DNA of 8,735 bases from Bacteroidaceae bacterium (GCA_900765575.1 CAAFRW010000017.1:1-8735), one strand, 5' to 3'. Positions 1 to 7,129 are shown, counted from the stretch's first letter. Numbers and translations: made by a program. The notes: generated by a model from the letters alone, not told the origin.

Positions 1-374
1 ATAAGAAATTAACCGGCAAGGCAAGTAGCTTTGACGACATGATTGCTTACGTTGACGAAAACGGGATGATAACTTCAACTCCTCCGGAGGCTAACGTGAA
101 GAAAGAAGAAATCAAACAGGAAGAAATCATGATATCCACTCCTAAAAAGAGCGAAGAACCTCCCGTTATCTTGAAGGGAAGAGTGGAGTTTTTTAATACA
201 TCGAAGGGATATGGCTTTATCAAAGACCTGTCGGGAACAGATAAATACTTTTTCCATATTAATAATGTAAAATCCAGCATTTCAGAAAACGATATTGTTA
301 CCTTTGACCTTGAACGGGGTCCTAAAGGAATGAATGCCGTTAATGTGTGCATTGAAAATAAGTCCGAAAAGTAA
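1..374 (+). CDS. Cold-shock-domain protein, 5'-truncated by the window edge
   Basis: Probable single-stranded RNA/DNA-binding protein of the cold-shock-domain (CSD) family, acting in the cytoplasm. The reading frame is open from base 3, giving KKLTGKASSFDD before the first in-window Met (base 39). The true start is therefore probably off the left edge and the Met at 39 is internal; Bacteroidales relatives usually carry a Lys-rich N-terminal extension here, which fits. Counting from the Met at 39, a charged linker (about residues 18-42, rich in Lys/Glu) precedes a CSD at about 46-106. The RNP1-like motif KGYGFI is at 56-61 and the RNP2-like YFFHI at 70-74. The domain is recognisable but diverged from the short CspA type, and the extended N-terminus is also unlike CspA. 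The specific RNA target is unknown. A perfect hairpin overlaps the stop codon. The neighbouring gene is convergent, so this one is transcribed alone or with genes off the left edge. Confidence 0.92.
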   Translation, partial: KKLTGKASSFDDMIAYVDENGMITSTPPEANVKKEEIKQEEIMISTPKKSEEPPVILKGRVEFFNTSKGYGFIKDLSGTDKYFFHINNVKSSISENDIVTFDLERGPKGMNAVNVCIENKSEK

Positions 375-386
375 TCTTTTCGGACT
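361..386 (+). terminator. Perfect hairpin spanning the stop codon of the CSD gene
   Basis: AGTCCGAAAAG (361-371) and CTTTTCGGACT (376-386) form a perfect 11-bp stem with the 4-base loop TAAT, which contains the stop codon (372-374). The following bases are T-rich but not a clean T-run (GTTTATTTA after about 392), so termination is likely but of uncertain efficiency. The last codons of the CSD gene are part of the stem. Confidence 0.6.
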
Positions 387-479
387 CGTCCGTTTATTTA
401 TGAAGGTCTATAGGACTAATAGATATTTATAAAGCAATAAAGGACTTGCAATTAAATTAAGAAGAACCTATTTATTTTT

Positions 480-525
480 ATTGTTGTCCGATAGTATTTT
501 CAATCAATTTTTATCGGACAGCAAT
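480..525. repeat. 14-bp inverted repeat with one wobble pair
   Basis: The left arm ATTGTTGTCCGATA (480-493) pairs with TATCGGACAGCAAT (512-525). Thirteen of 14 pairs are Watson-Crick and one is G.U, across an 18-base AT-rich loop. Neither side has a proper T-run directly after the stem, so it does not look like a standard intrinsic terminator. It could be a transposon-derived relic (end pair or MITE-like piece), an RNA structure, or a processing site. No target-site duplication was evident. Confidence 0.5.
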
Positions 526-537
526 GGGAGCGTAAAA

Positions 538-596
538 TAAACTGTGTCCAAGCTTCATATTCTCTGAATACTTTTTTGCTTGGCTGACACAGTTTA
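538..596 (-). terminator. Long hairpin, possible terminator of the SDR transcript or element relic
   Basis: TAAACTGTGTC (538-548) pairs perfectly with GACACAGTTTA (586-596). Internally CAAGC (549-553) pairs with GCTTG (578-582), leaving a 3-base bulge (583-585). Read on the minus strand, the stem is followed by TTTTACGC, weakly T-rich, about 135 nt past the SDR stop. It could end SDR transcription. The well-matched arms could equally be a remnant of an insertion-sequence end pair; the sequence does not decide. Confidence 0.4.
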
Positions 597-730
597 AATT
601 AAATTCTCACGGCAATAGTTGATTTACTTATTAATGAAGGCTCATAGTGAAAATCTTGCCTCTGCTTGTATAGAAGACGTTATAGCTAGCTTCAAGTACT
701 TAGCTACACCTTAGTATTATAACAGGAATT

Positions 731-1555
731 TTATTTAGGAGTTTTATTGATGCGATAGAAGGAGCGGAGAGCGGCTTGTACCCATTTTGCCGGTAGCCAC
801 TTCTTGCAACGCAGAAAGCCGACTTGTCCCCAATTCCCAACCTGGGTACGGAAGGGAGGATGCTTACAAACAACTAGCCGATAAAGCGCTTTGGCCAGTT
901 CTTGAGGATTGCTTCCATTCATCTCTTCATGTTCTATTATCTTTAAAGTATTGGCAAATGACTGACCGTAATCCGGGTCTTGCAGCGTCCTCTCCGATAT
1001 ATTCCGGTTGGCAGTAAACCCCGTATTAAAATCGCCCGGTTCGACCAGGCATACATGTATCTGGAATGGATAGACTTCCAATGCCAGCGCTTCGGAATAT
1101 CCTTCCACTGCAAATTTTGAGGCGGAATAAAGCCCTTGATAAGGTATTCCCATTCTTCCTCCGATAGAACTGATATTGATAATCTTTCCGTGCCGGGATT
1201 TCCGCATGGATGGCAATACGGCATGACACATGTTGACCACTCCCAGGAAGTTCGTGTTCATCTGTATATTGATTTCTTCCGGGGTAGAGAGTTCCAAAGC
1301 TCCACAGATTCCGATTCCGGCATTATTGATTAATACATCTATTTTCCCTTGTTCTGAAAGAATGCGTTCCACGGCACGGTGTATGGATGCCGAATCGGTA
1401 ACGTCCATCTGTAAAATCGTAATTTTACTGTCTGCCGTTTCAGCCTTTCTACTTGTTCCATATACAATATGTCCCTTCTCAGCCAGCATTTGCGCACTGA
1501 TTTTACCAAAACCGGAAGAGACGCCTGTTATCAATATAACCTGTGGTTGTTGCAT
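731..1555 (-). CDS. Short-chain dehydrogenase/reductase (SDR), 274 aa
   Basis: Classical SDR oxidoreductase: a cytoplasmic NAD(P)-dependent enzyme that interconverts an alcohol and a carbonyl. The Rossmann glycine motif TGVSSGFG is at residues 10-17, NNAG at 77-80, and the catalytic set is N102, S130, Y143 and K147 (YSASK, with the usual 13-residue Ser-Tyr spacing). Arg36 after the second strand (GTSRK) suggests a preference for NADP(H); this is inferred. The VEPGDFNTGF segment (171-180) matches the P-G region after the active site. The length is normal for the family and all key residues are present, so it is probably active, but the substrate cannot be read from sequence. The ATG at 1555 is chosen because the glycine motif begins about 10 residues in. 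A near match to the Bacteroides -7 box (TACTTTCG, minus strand, 1615-1622) lies upstream, but its nearest TTTG is only 13 bases away. A terminator separates the gene from putA, so the two are probably not one operon. Confidence 0.93.
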   Translation of the reverse strand: MQQPQVILITGVSSGFGKISAQMLAEKGHIVYGTSRKAETADSKITILQMDVTDSASIHRAVERILSEQGKIDVLINNAGIGICGALELSTPEEINIQMNTNFLGVVNMCHAVLPSMRKSRHGKIINISSIGGRMGIPYQGLYSASKFAVEGYSEALALEVYPFQIHVCLVEPGDFNTGFTANRNISERTLQDPDYGQSFANTLKIIEHEEMNGSNPQELAKALYRLVVCKHPPFRTQVGNWGQVGFLRCKKWLPAKWVQAALRSFYRINKTPK

Positions 1556-1641
1556 CGTCTATATTCATTTTCTCAGTGAAGATACATATAACTTTTTGTA
1601 TATACGGGCTTCGGCGAAAGTATTTTTAGAGAAAACAAAGT

Positions 1642-1695
1642 AAAAAAGGCCGCACGGAACGGGGTATGACTAAACCTCTTTTCCATGCGGGCCTT
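1642..1695 (-). terminator. Rho-independent terminator downstream of putA
   Basis: Read on the minus strand, AAGGCCCGCATGGAA (1695 down to 1681) pairs with TTCCGTGCGGCCTT, with one bulged C and one T.G wobble, and is followed by a run of six T (plus-strand A at 1642-1647). Further pairing (GAGGT with GGGGT) extends the stem toward a small loop. It begins about 20 nt after the putA stop, which is the expected position. Confidence 0.88.
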
Positions 1696-1716
1696 CTGCT
1701 TGACGCATAACAATAT

Positions 1717-4700
1717 TTACAAAGCTAATTCTTTTTCAGAGACTTCAGCAATACTGCCATAACGATGATATTCGAATGCAATACTCTGTTCTTTGAAATA
1801 GTGAATAAGCTCTACGCGACCGTCTTTTACAGGAGGAGCTGTAGCAATGTATTTGTCCAGCTTGTTGACCGCTTCGTACATTTCCTGTGGAATATTGGGC
1901 GAACAGGTACGTACCCGTTCATATTCACCTACACTGCGGAGGAATTCCTGAAGTGATTCTTTTTTGGTCTTGCATCCTGTTGACCCAACCAATGCATCCC
2001 GGTTATCCGTTGTATCATAACTGATAGTTAAAGGAATGCCGCATGTGTGTGCCGCTTCGGCTATCATGCGTATAGATTCATCCGCATCGGTAGGGAATAT
2101 ACGAAGAACCATGTTTTTCAACGGCAGGTAACGGAATACGTTTTGTTCTCCAAATAAATTGTTCACATCACGTGCTTTGGAGAATTCCTGCTTATAGGCA
2201 TTGATATAGCTCTCTACATAATTGGTTGTAGCGTTTTCTTTATCCTTTATATAGGTAAAGCAAGAGCAATAGTTCGGACCTCCGGCTTTGATACCGCCTC
2301 CAAAGGCTGAAAGTTTCATACCTCCGAACGGTTGGCGGTTAACGATAGCTCCCGTAATACCACGGTTGATATATAAGTTGCCGGCCATAATAGAGTTTTT
2401 CCATATTGCACGTTCTTTTTCATCCAGCGTCTGGATGCCTGATGTCAAACCGTAATCCAAACCGTTGACCAAATCGATGGCTTCCTGTAATGTATCAAAA
2501 GGAGAAACGCTTAACAACGGACCGAACATCTCTTCACGGAAAGAGAAACTTCCCGGACGGACATTCCATTTTACCGTAGGTGCAAGAATATAATGTTTCT
2601 TATCGATAAATCGGGGAGGAACCAACCAGGATTCTCCCGGGTCTAAAGTAAGCCCCCTTAATAACTTATCGTTTTGATTGGTAATCATCGGGCCTACCAC
2701 ATTGCCTAAATCCCATACGCTACCTACCTTCATACTTGTAGCGGCATCAATAAGTTTTTCCTTGAAATTGGCATCCTCGTATACAGAGCGTTCTACCAAT
2801 AATAAGGAGCAGGCAGAACATTTCTGACCGGCATTGCCAAAGGCTGAAGCTACAATGTTCATTATCGCATGGTCTCGGTCGCCCGAAGCGGTTAAGATAA
2901 TGGCATTCTTTCCACCTGTTTCCGCCGATAAAGGCGTTGTCGGGTTGGCTTTCAAAATGGCACGTGCCGTATCTGTACCTCCTGTTAAGATAATGTGTTT
3001 GATAGCCGGATGTGTAGTCAGTACCTGTAGTGCTTCGCGGTCGGTAATAATTACCTGTAAGGCCTCTTTAGGAACTCCTGCATCCCAGAAAGCCTGAGCA
3101 AATAGCCATGCAACAGGGGCAGCTACGGTAGCCGGTTTTAGAATCACGGTGTTGCCTCCTGCCAGTCCGGCAACAATACCGCCTACCGGGATGGCGCATG
3201 GGAAGTTCCACGGAGATATAACCAGAATGGTTCCTTTAGGAGCGATATCCACATCGTCGAGCGAAAGGAACTTTTTCATTGCAGTGGTATAGAAGCGGGC
3301 ATAATCCACACCTTCGGATACTTCCACATCTCCTTCGGTTACGGTCTTTCCGGTTACGGCGCACATGCAGCCAATCAAATCGCCACGCATTTCGGCCAGT
3401 TTATTTGCTGCTTCATACATGATTTTATGCCGTTCCTCAATTGTGGTGTTTCTCCAGCCTGCCGGGTCTTTTTCCGCAATATCGATAATTTGTTTTACCT
3501 GTTCGGTATTGGCTTTCGACATTTCACAAACGCAGACCGCATCATCTTGGCAACGGTCCATATATTTTTGGCGTTCTTCGCAAACCACGGTCGTTGCACC
3601 AATCTGCAAAGGAATTATTTCGGGTTCGTCAGTTTCCGATTTCTTCCACTTGGCTACTACACTTTCTATCCATTTCTGATTGGCAAACAAATCGAAATCA
3701 GTATCCGGCTCGTTTTCCATTTTGTCGGCAGGCGGCACCGGAGTATAAGGTTTGTTGCGGTTTTGAGTACGGGTAGGAGTATGGGTGATGGAATCTTTCA
3801 TGGCATACGCTTCTTCAAATTGCTTTGCCAGAAAATCCCAAGTCTTTGTTCCGGGTTTTAAGTTAAACGAGTGGGTAAGGAAATTATCCGGAGCCGTGTT
3901 CTCGTCCATACGACGTACCAAATAAGAGACAGCATTCAAGAAATGTTCATCCTTTACGACGGGAGTGTACAGGATAACGCGATTCCCCAAAAGAGACTGT
4001 GCTCTCCAAAGATGGTTAGCCATTCCTTCGAGCATCTCGAAACTCATGTATTCTACTGTGCCATATTGATGAGCCAGCAGGTAAGCGTAAGCGATGGAGT
4101 ACAGGTTATGTGAAGCAACACCCAAATGCAATACTTTTGCATTTTCCGGCCTTAAACCTATTTCCAACAGATGCAGGTAGTTGGCATCCACTTCTGTTTT
4201 AGAGGTACGTACCGGATTGGGCCAACCTCTTAAAGAAGAGATAACCGATTCCATTTCCAGATTACATCCCTTTACCAGACGCATTTTTATAGGAGCTCCG
4301 CCGGCTTCTACACGTGCCTTGGCAAATTCCAGCAACTCTTCCTGGAAGCCTTTGGCATCGGGCAAGTAAGCTTGCACCACAATGCCGGCCGAGTAATCTT
4401 TAAACTCCGGTTTGCTGAGTACTTCTTTGAACAAACGCATGGTGAAGTGCGCGTCTTTATACTCTTCCATATCCAGATTGATGAATTTAGGACGTTTTAC
4501 GCCTTCTTCATCTACATACGGATAATCGATGGCTTTTTGATAAAGCTTCGACATTCTGCGTACTAATTCCGGAAAACTCTCGTTGTAATTCAAGGCATGT
4601 GTTTGCGCATAAATTCCCGATATCTTTACAGAGATGTAGTTAATATCCGGCGATTCCAATGCTTCGAGATAATGAAAATACCGGTGGTCCGCTTCTTTAT

Positions 4701-5163
4701 TACCCAGCACCACTTCTCCGAGCAAGTTTACATTCTGTCCGATTTTCTGTTGGAAACGGGTGGCCAAGTGTTTAGTCAGTTTCGGGCGCTCTTCGTTGAT
4801 AATCACTTTAGAAGTGTCCATTCGAAGCCGCTTCTTTATAATAGGTATCGCTATGAAATCAAAATGATGTCCGAAGGCTTGGTACATCTTAAACAGAAAA
4901 GCATCTCTTTTATTTAAAAACTCGGGAACACCGTATTCATCTATCAGATTCTTTATACGTTTCGCCAGTTTTTTCCGGTCGCGTATTTGAGATGATTCAT
5001 CGAGCATTTTTACAAGGAACTTCTTGTCTTCGGGACGTTGCACCATGACGGCATATTTATGCTGCTCGCGCCGTTCGTCGGTGGTAATGGTTTGCTCACA
5101 CGTGTTATATAGCTTCAATACCCATTCGTGTACCTCGGCTATGGTTGGTTTCTTATTATCCAT
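1717..5163 (-). CDS. putA: Bifunctional proline dehydrogenase / L-glutamate gamma-semialdehyde dehydrogenase PutA, 1148 aa
   Basis: Catalyses both steps of proline breakdown: FAD-dependent oxidation of L-proline to pyrroline-5-carboxylate, then NAD-dependent oxidation of glutamate semialdehyde to glutamate. An alpha-helical N-terminal region (about 1-130) leads into the PRODH barrel (about 135-430). Visible PRODH motifs are SVKISGIY (178-185, Lys180), INLDMEEY (228-235), RLVKGC (295-300) and the substrate-binding pair RR417-418 in YLVRRMDEN. A Pro/Thr-rich linker (about 455-490) precedes the aldehyde dehydrogenase domain (about 500-975): PWNFP (651-655), general base Glu748 in AETGG, nucleophile Cys782 in GQKCSAC, Glu878 in EEMFGP, and QPFGGMKLSAFG (944-955). 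A C-terminal domain (about 990-1148, ending in HRYGSI) matches the longer type-B PutA layout. There is no N-terminal ribbon-helix-helix domain, so it should not repress its own gene. All catalytic residues are present. Transcription is predicted from a promoter about 200 nt upstream, and a strong terminator follows. The enzyme probably associates with the inner face of the membrane to pass electrons to quinone, as known for PutA. Confidence 0.97.
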   Translation of the reverse strand: MDNKKPTIAEVHEWVLKLYNTCEQTITTDERREQHKYAVMVQRPEDKKFLVKMLDESSQIRDRKKLAKRIKNLIDEYGVPEFLNKRDAFLFKMYQAFGHHFDFIAIPIIKKRLRMDTSKVIINEERPKLTKHLATRFQQKIGQNVNLLGEVVLGNKEADHRYFHYLEALESPDINYISVKISGIYAQTHALNYNESFPELVRRMSKLYQKAIDYPYVDEEGVKRPKFINLDMEEYKDAHFTMRLFKEVLSKPEFKDYSAGIVVQAYLPDAKGFQEELLEFAKARVEAGGAPIKMRLVKGCNLEMESVISSLRGWPNPVRTSKTEVDANYLHLLEIGLRPENAKVLHLGVASHNLYSIAYAYLLAHQYGTVEYMSFEMLEGMANHLWRAQSLLGNRVILYTPVVKDEHFLNAVSYLVRRMDENTAPDNFLTHSFNLKPGTKTWDFLAKQFEEAYAMKDSITHTPTRTQNRNKPYTPVPPADKMENEPDTDFDLFANQKWIESVVAKWKKSETDEPEIIPLQIGATTVVCEERQKYMDRCQDDAVCVCEMSKANTEQVKQIIDIAEKDPAGWRNTTIEERHKIMYEAANKLAEMRGDLIGCMCAVTGKTVTEGDVEVSEGVDYARFYTTAMKKFLSLDDVDIAPKGTILVISPWNFPCAIPVGGIVAGLAGGNTVILKPATVAAPVAWLFAQAFWDAGVPKEALQVIITDREALQVLTTHPAIKHIILTGGTDTARAILKANPTTPLSAETGGKNAIILTASGDRDHAIMNIVASAFGNAGQKCSACSLLLVERSVYEDANFKEKLIDAATSMKVGSVWDLGNVVGPMITNQNDKLLRGLTLDPGESWLVPPRFIDKKHYILAPTVKWNVRPGSFSFREEMFGPLLSVSPFDTLQEAIDLVNGLDYGLTSGIQTLDEKERAIWKNSIMAGNLYINRGITGAIVNRQPFGGMKLSAFGGGIKAGGPNYCSCFTYIKDKENATTNYVESYINAYKQEFSKARDVNNLFGEQNVFRYLPLKNMVLRIFPTDADESIRMIAEAAHTCGIPLTISYDTTDNRDALVGSTGCKTKKESLQEFLRSVGEYERVRTCSPNIPQEMYEAVNKLDKYIATAPPVKDGRVELIHYFKEQSIAFEYHRYGSIAEVSEKELAL

Positions 5164-5369
5164 TATGTAATTGATGTTTTCTTGTGAAGGTATTAAAAAA
5201 GGTAACTCTCTACAATTTATGACATAATGGAGGTAGGGCTAAACATAACAGCCCGGAAACGGTGCAAGGTCTGAAGAGCTTGCTGCGAGAATCGGTCAAA
5301 TAGAGGTTCTGTATTCATAAGCTTTATATTGAACTCGGTAAATATTCTCTCTTTGTATGTACCTCTCTG

Positions 5370-5399
5370 CAAATATATTATTATTATTTAATATTGCAA
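5370..5399 (-). promoter_or_regulatory. Predicted promoter of putA (Bacteroides type)
   Basis: On the minus strand TATATTTG (5377 down to 5370) fits the Bacteroides -7 consensus TAnnTTTG exactly. A TTG (5399-5397) lies 19 bases further upstream as the -33 element. The predicted start of transcription near 5363 would give putA a leader of about 200 nt, long enough for post-transcriptional control. Confidence 0.65.
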
Positions 5400-5430
5400 G
5401 CATAATAAAAGAAAAAACTCTGCGCCGTTG

Positions 5431-5464
5431 CCGATTCACTTAATCGGTATTTTTCCTACTTTTG
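5431..5464 (+). promoter_or_regulatory. Predicted promoter of the rmuC unit with an overlapping inverted repeat
   Basis: TACTTTTG (5457-5464) fits the TAnnTTTG -7 box exactly. No good TTTG/TTG is found at the usual distance. Instead, the -33 position falls in a perfect inverted repeat, CCGATT (5431-5436) and AATCGG (5442-5447), which could be an operator or activator site. The repeat is followed by TATTTTT, so it could also act as a short hairpin terminator for transcripts coming from the left. No second -7 match was found between here and rmuC. Confidence 0.55.
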
Positions 5465-5496
5465 CAAACGGCTATTTATTGAGGGCAAAACGGACA

Positions 5497-5694
5497 ATGG
5501 AACCAATACACCATATTAATAAGGTAGCTGTACGCAGTCTGCAAGTAGAAGATTACGCACAGCGAATCCAGCCATTTACACGTGTTCGCACAGATAAAGA
5601 TGCCTCTTGGATGCATAACATTCACTCAGTGAACTGCATATCTATGGATGTGTTCGGAACCTGCGTGACCGATGCAATGATTTATATGAATTAA
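5497..5694 (+). pseudogene. 65-codon fragment, possible broken N-terminus of a GNAT-type acetyltransferase
   Basis: A small open frame (65 aa from the ATG at 5497) sits between the predicted promoter and rmuC, ending 21 nt before the rmuC start. Its first part (INKVAVRSLQVEDY, residues 7-20, then FTRVRTDKD, 27-35, and W39) resembles, from my recollection of the family, the opening of Bacteroidales proteins that fuse a GNAT acetyltransferase domain to a carbon-nitrogen hydrolase; those continue for hundreds of residues. Here the similarity fades after about residue 45 and the frame soon stops, as expected for a gene cut short by deletion or frameshift. The remaining 65 residues lack an acetyl-CoA site, so GNAT activity is not expected. 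A TTG at 5428 extends the frame, but that start is rejected because it lies upstream of the predicted -7 box. Alternatives are a real short peptide or a leader peptide for rmuC. The family assignment is tentative. Confidence 0.4.
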
Positions 5695-5715
5695 AAATTA
5701 AAACCAAATAAAAAT

Positions 5716-7071
5716 ATGCTCCTTACCTTATCTATTTTATGTGCGCTCGCCGCAGGTATTCTTGTCGGACTGGCTTATGGGCGGAACGGGCAGAAAGCAA
5801 TGCAGAAAGCTTTATCCGAAGCTCAGTTGGAAGTAACGCGCCAGCAAACGTTGTTGGACGTGCAGAAAACACAACACGAGAAAGAACTGGAAATGCAAAG
5901 CCGGAATCATGCTTTGCTGATGAATGCCGAACAGGAAAAAACAGCCAAGCAGATGGAAACAATGCTGAGCGGTTTTGAAACGGAACGGAAGGCGTTCAAA
6001 GAGATGAATGAGCAGTATAAACGTTCGGAGGAGGATATGCGGGTGAAGACGGAACTCTTGAAAAAGGAATTCCAGAACTTGGCCAACCAAATATTGGAAG
6101 ATAAGTCGAGCTCTCTTAAAACCACCAATAAAGAACAGCTGGACGCTGTGCTCACTCCGTTGAAAGAGAATATCGATAAATTAGGTAAATCGGTGCTGGA
6201 CAACCGGATAACAAGCACCCAGTACAAAGAATCCATCGAGCACGCCATTAAAGGCTTGATGGAGAAAACTGAGAAAATAGGTAATGATGCCGTGAACCTG
6301 ACCAAAGCCTTAAAAGCAAATCCTAAGGTGCAGGGTGATTGGGGAGAAATGATATTGGAACGCATGCTCGAAGAATCCGGACTGAGAAAAGGAGAGGAGT
6401 ATTTTATTCAGGAAAACCATGTAACGGAAGAAGGCAAAAATGTAAGGCCCGATGTGATTATCCGTTTTCCTGAGAAACGTAGTGTCGTTATCGATTCCAA
6501 AGTATCGTTAACCGCTTACGTCAACTACACCTCTGCGGAAAACGATTCGGACAAGGAAGCGGCTTTGTCTGCCCATCTGACCTCCGTACGCGACCATGTA
6601 AACGAATTGGCTGCCAAAGATTATTCCAAGGTAGTGGAAGATTCCATCGGTTACGTACTTATGTTTATTCCGAACGAAGGCTCCTATATTTCCGCCATAG
6701 AACGGGATAAAGATTTGCTTAGTTATGCCTACAAACGTCGTATCATCGTTATCAGTCCCTCCAATCTGATGATGGCGCTTCAGCTGGCTTATAACTTATG
6801 GCAAAGCGAAAAACAATCACGCAATGTAGAAGAGATTATAAAGAGGGGAAATCTGTTGTACGAGAAGTTTGTAACCTTTGTCAACACCTTCGAAAAAATA
6901 GGCGACCGTCTGGAAGATGCCCGTAAGCAATACGATTCGGCTCTGGGTACTTTGGCGCGAGGTAACGGAAATATCATCAATAGTTTAGGTAAAATGAAGC
7001 AGCTAGGTCTGACGCCTAAAAAGGAAATCTCCGCTACCATGCAAAGTAAAGTAGAAGAGGAGATGGAATAA
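5716..7071 (+). CDS. rmuC: DNA recombination protein RmuC homologue, 451 aa
   Basis: RmuC-family protein. In E. coli the family limits recombination and inversion at short inverted repeats; the biochemical activity is not firmly known, though the fold is predicted to be nuclease-like. One N-terminal membrane segment (about residues 2-20) is followed by a long charged coiled coil (about 25-190), then the conserved RmuC domain (about 195-420). Hallmarks are QGDWGEMILERMLE (206-219), RPDVIIRFP (244-252) with VVIDSKVSLTAY (257-268), which together give a PD...DxK nuclease-like signature (Asp246, Asp260, Lys262), MFIPNEGSY (316-324) and SPSNLMMALQ (347-356). The length is typical and no key segment is missing. 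The start at 5716 places the membrane anchor at the very N-terminus behind an A-rich leader, normal for Bacteroidetes. Transcription probably begins near 5471, giving a leader of about 245 nt that contains the broken upstream frame. Confidence 0.95.
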   Translation: MLLTLSILCALAAGILVGLAYGRNGQKAMQKALSEAQLEVTRQQTLLDVQKTQHEKELEMQSRNHALLMNAEQEKTAKQMETMLSGFETERKAFKEMNEQYKRSEEDMRVKTELLKKEFQNLANQILEDKSSSLKTTNKEQLDAVLTPLKENIDKLGKSVLDNRITSTQYKESIEHAIKGLMEKTEKIGNDAVNLTKALKANPKVQGDWGEMILERMLEESGLRKGEEYFIQENHVTEEGKNVRPDVIIRFPEKRSVVIDSKVSLTAYVNYTSAENDSDKEAALSAHLTSVRDHVNELAAKDYSKVVEDSIGYVLMFIPNEGSYISAIERDKDLLSYAYKRRIIVISPSNLMMALQLAYNLWQSEKQSRNVEEIIKRGNLLYEKFVTFVNTFEKIGDRLEDARKQYDSALGTLARGNGNIINSLGKMKQLGLTPKKEISATMQSKVEEEME

Positions 7072-7076
7072 AGAAC

Positions 7077-7129
7077 ACTAATCTTAGGCGGTAAAGATTA
7101 GTAATCTTGCGCCTCTAAGATTACTAATC
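7077..7129. repeat. Nested palindrome with four alternating heptamers after rmuC
   Basis: The heptamer TAATCTT and its complement AAGATTA alternate four times, at 7079-7085, 7094-7100, 7102-7108 and 7117-7123, symmetric about base 7101. Two perfect hairpins are possible: 7077-7085 with 7094-7102 (9 bp) and 7096-7108 with 7117-7129 (13 bp). They share bases 7096-7102, so they exclude each other. The two 8-base spacers are themselves partly complementary. The palindrome begins 5 bases after the rmuC stop. No T-run follows directly. Confidence 0.75.

Larger units (their letters stand above)
375..730. other. Gene-free gap between convergent CSD and SDR genes
   Basis: No credible reading frame was seen in this stretch. 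It lies between the 3' ends of two convergent genes, so promoters are not needed here. It is AT-rich and carries the CSD terminator hairpin at its left end and two long inverted repeats (480-525 and 538-596). The part from 597 to 730 shows nothing beyond short palindromic words such as TAGCTA. Confidence 0.7.
5164..5496. other. Divergent regulatory region between putA and the rmuC unit
   Basis: No gene is seen here. The stretch holds the predicted putA leader (about 5164-5362), the putA promoter (5370-5399), and the opposed + strand promoter with its inverted repeat (5431-5464). In the putA leader, GGGCT (5236-5240) and AGCCC (5250-5254) can form a small hairpin, and TTATGACATAA (5217-5227) is a perfect 5+1+5 palindrome. 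A related word occurs twice, TAACTCTCTACAA near 5203 and TACCTCTCTGCAA near 5359; the second copy contains the edge of the -7 box. None of these matches a riboswitch that I can name. Confidence 0.6.

Noticed and set aside
39..41. ATG at 39 as the true start of the CSD gene
   Set aside because: The frame stays open to the left edge with family-like residues (KASSFDD), so the start is most likely outside the window.
1615..1639. Candidate promoter for the SDR gene (TACTTTCG with an upstream TTTG)
   Set aside because: One mismatch in the -7 box and only 13 bases to the TTTG, instead of about 20. Too weak to list as a feature.
1230..1643. 137-codon + strand frame opposite the SDR gene
   Set aside because: It is antisense to a gene with all SDR active-site motifs and shows no features of its own.
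3427..3861. 144-codon + strand frame inside putA
   Set aside because: It is an antisense shadow of the PutA linker and aldehyde dehydrogenase start, with no independent support.
5428..5496. TTG-start extension of the small frame ahead of rmuC
   Set aside because: The extension includes the predicted -7 promoter box, so it would lie upstream of the transcript start; the ATG at 5497 fits better.
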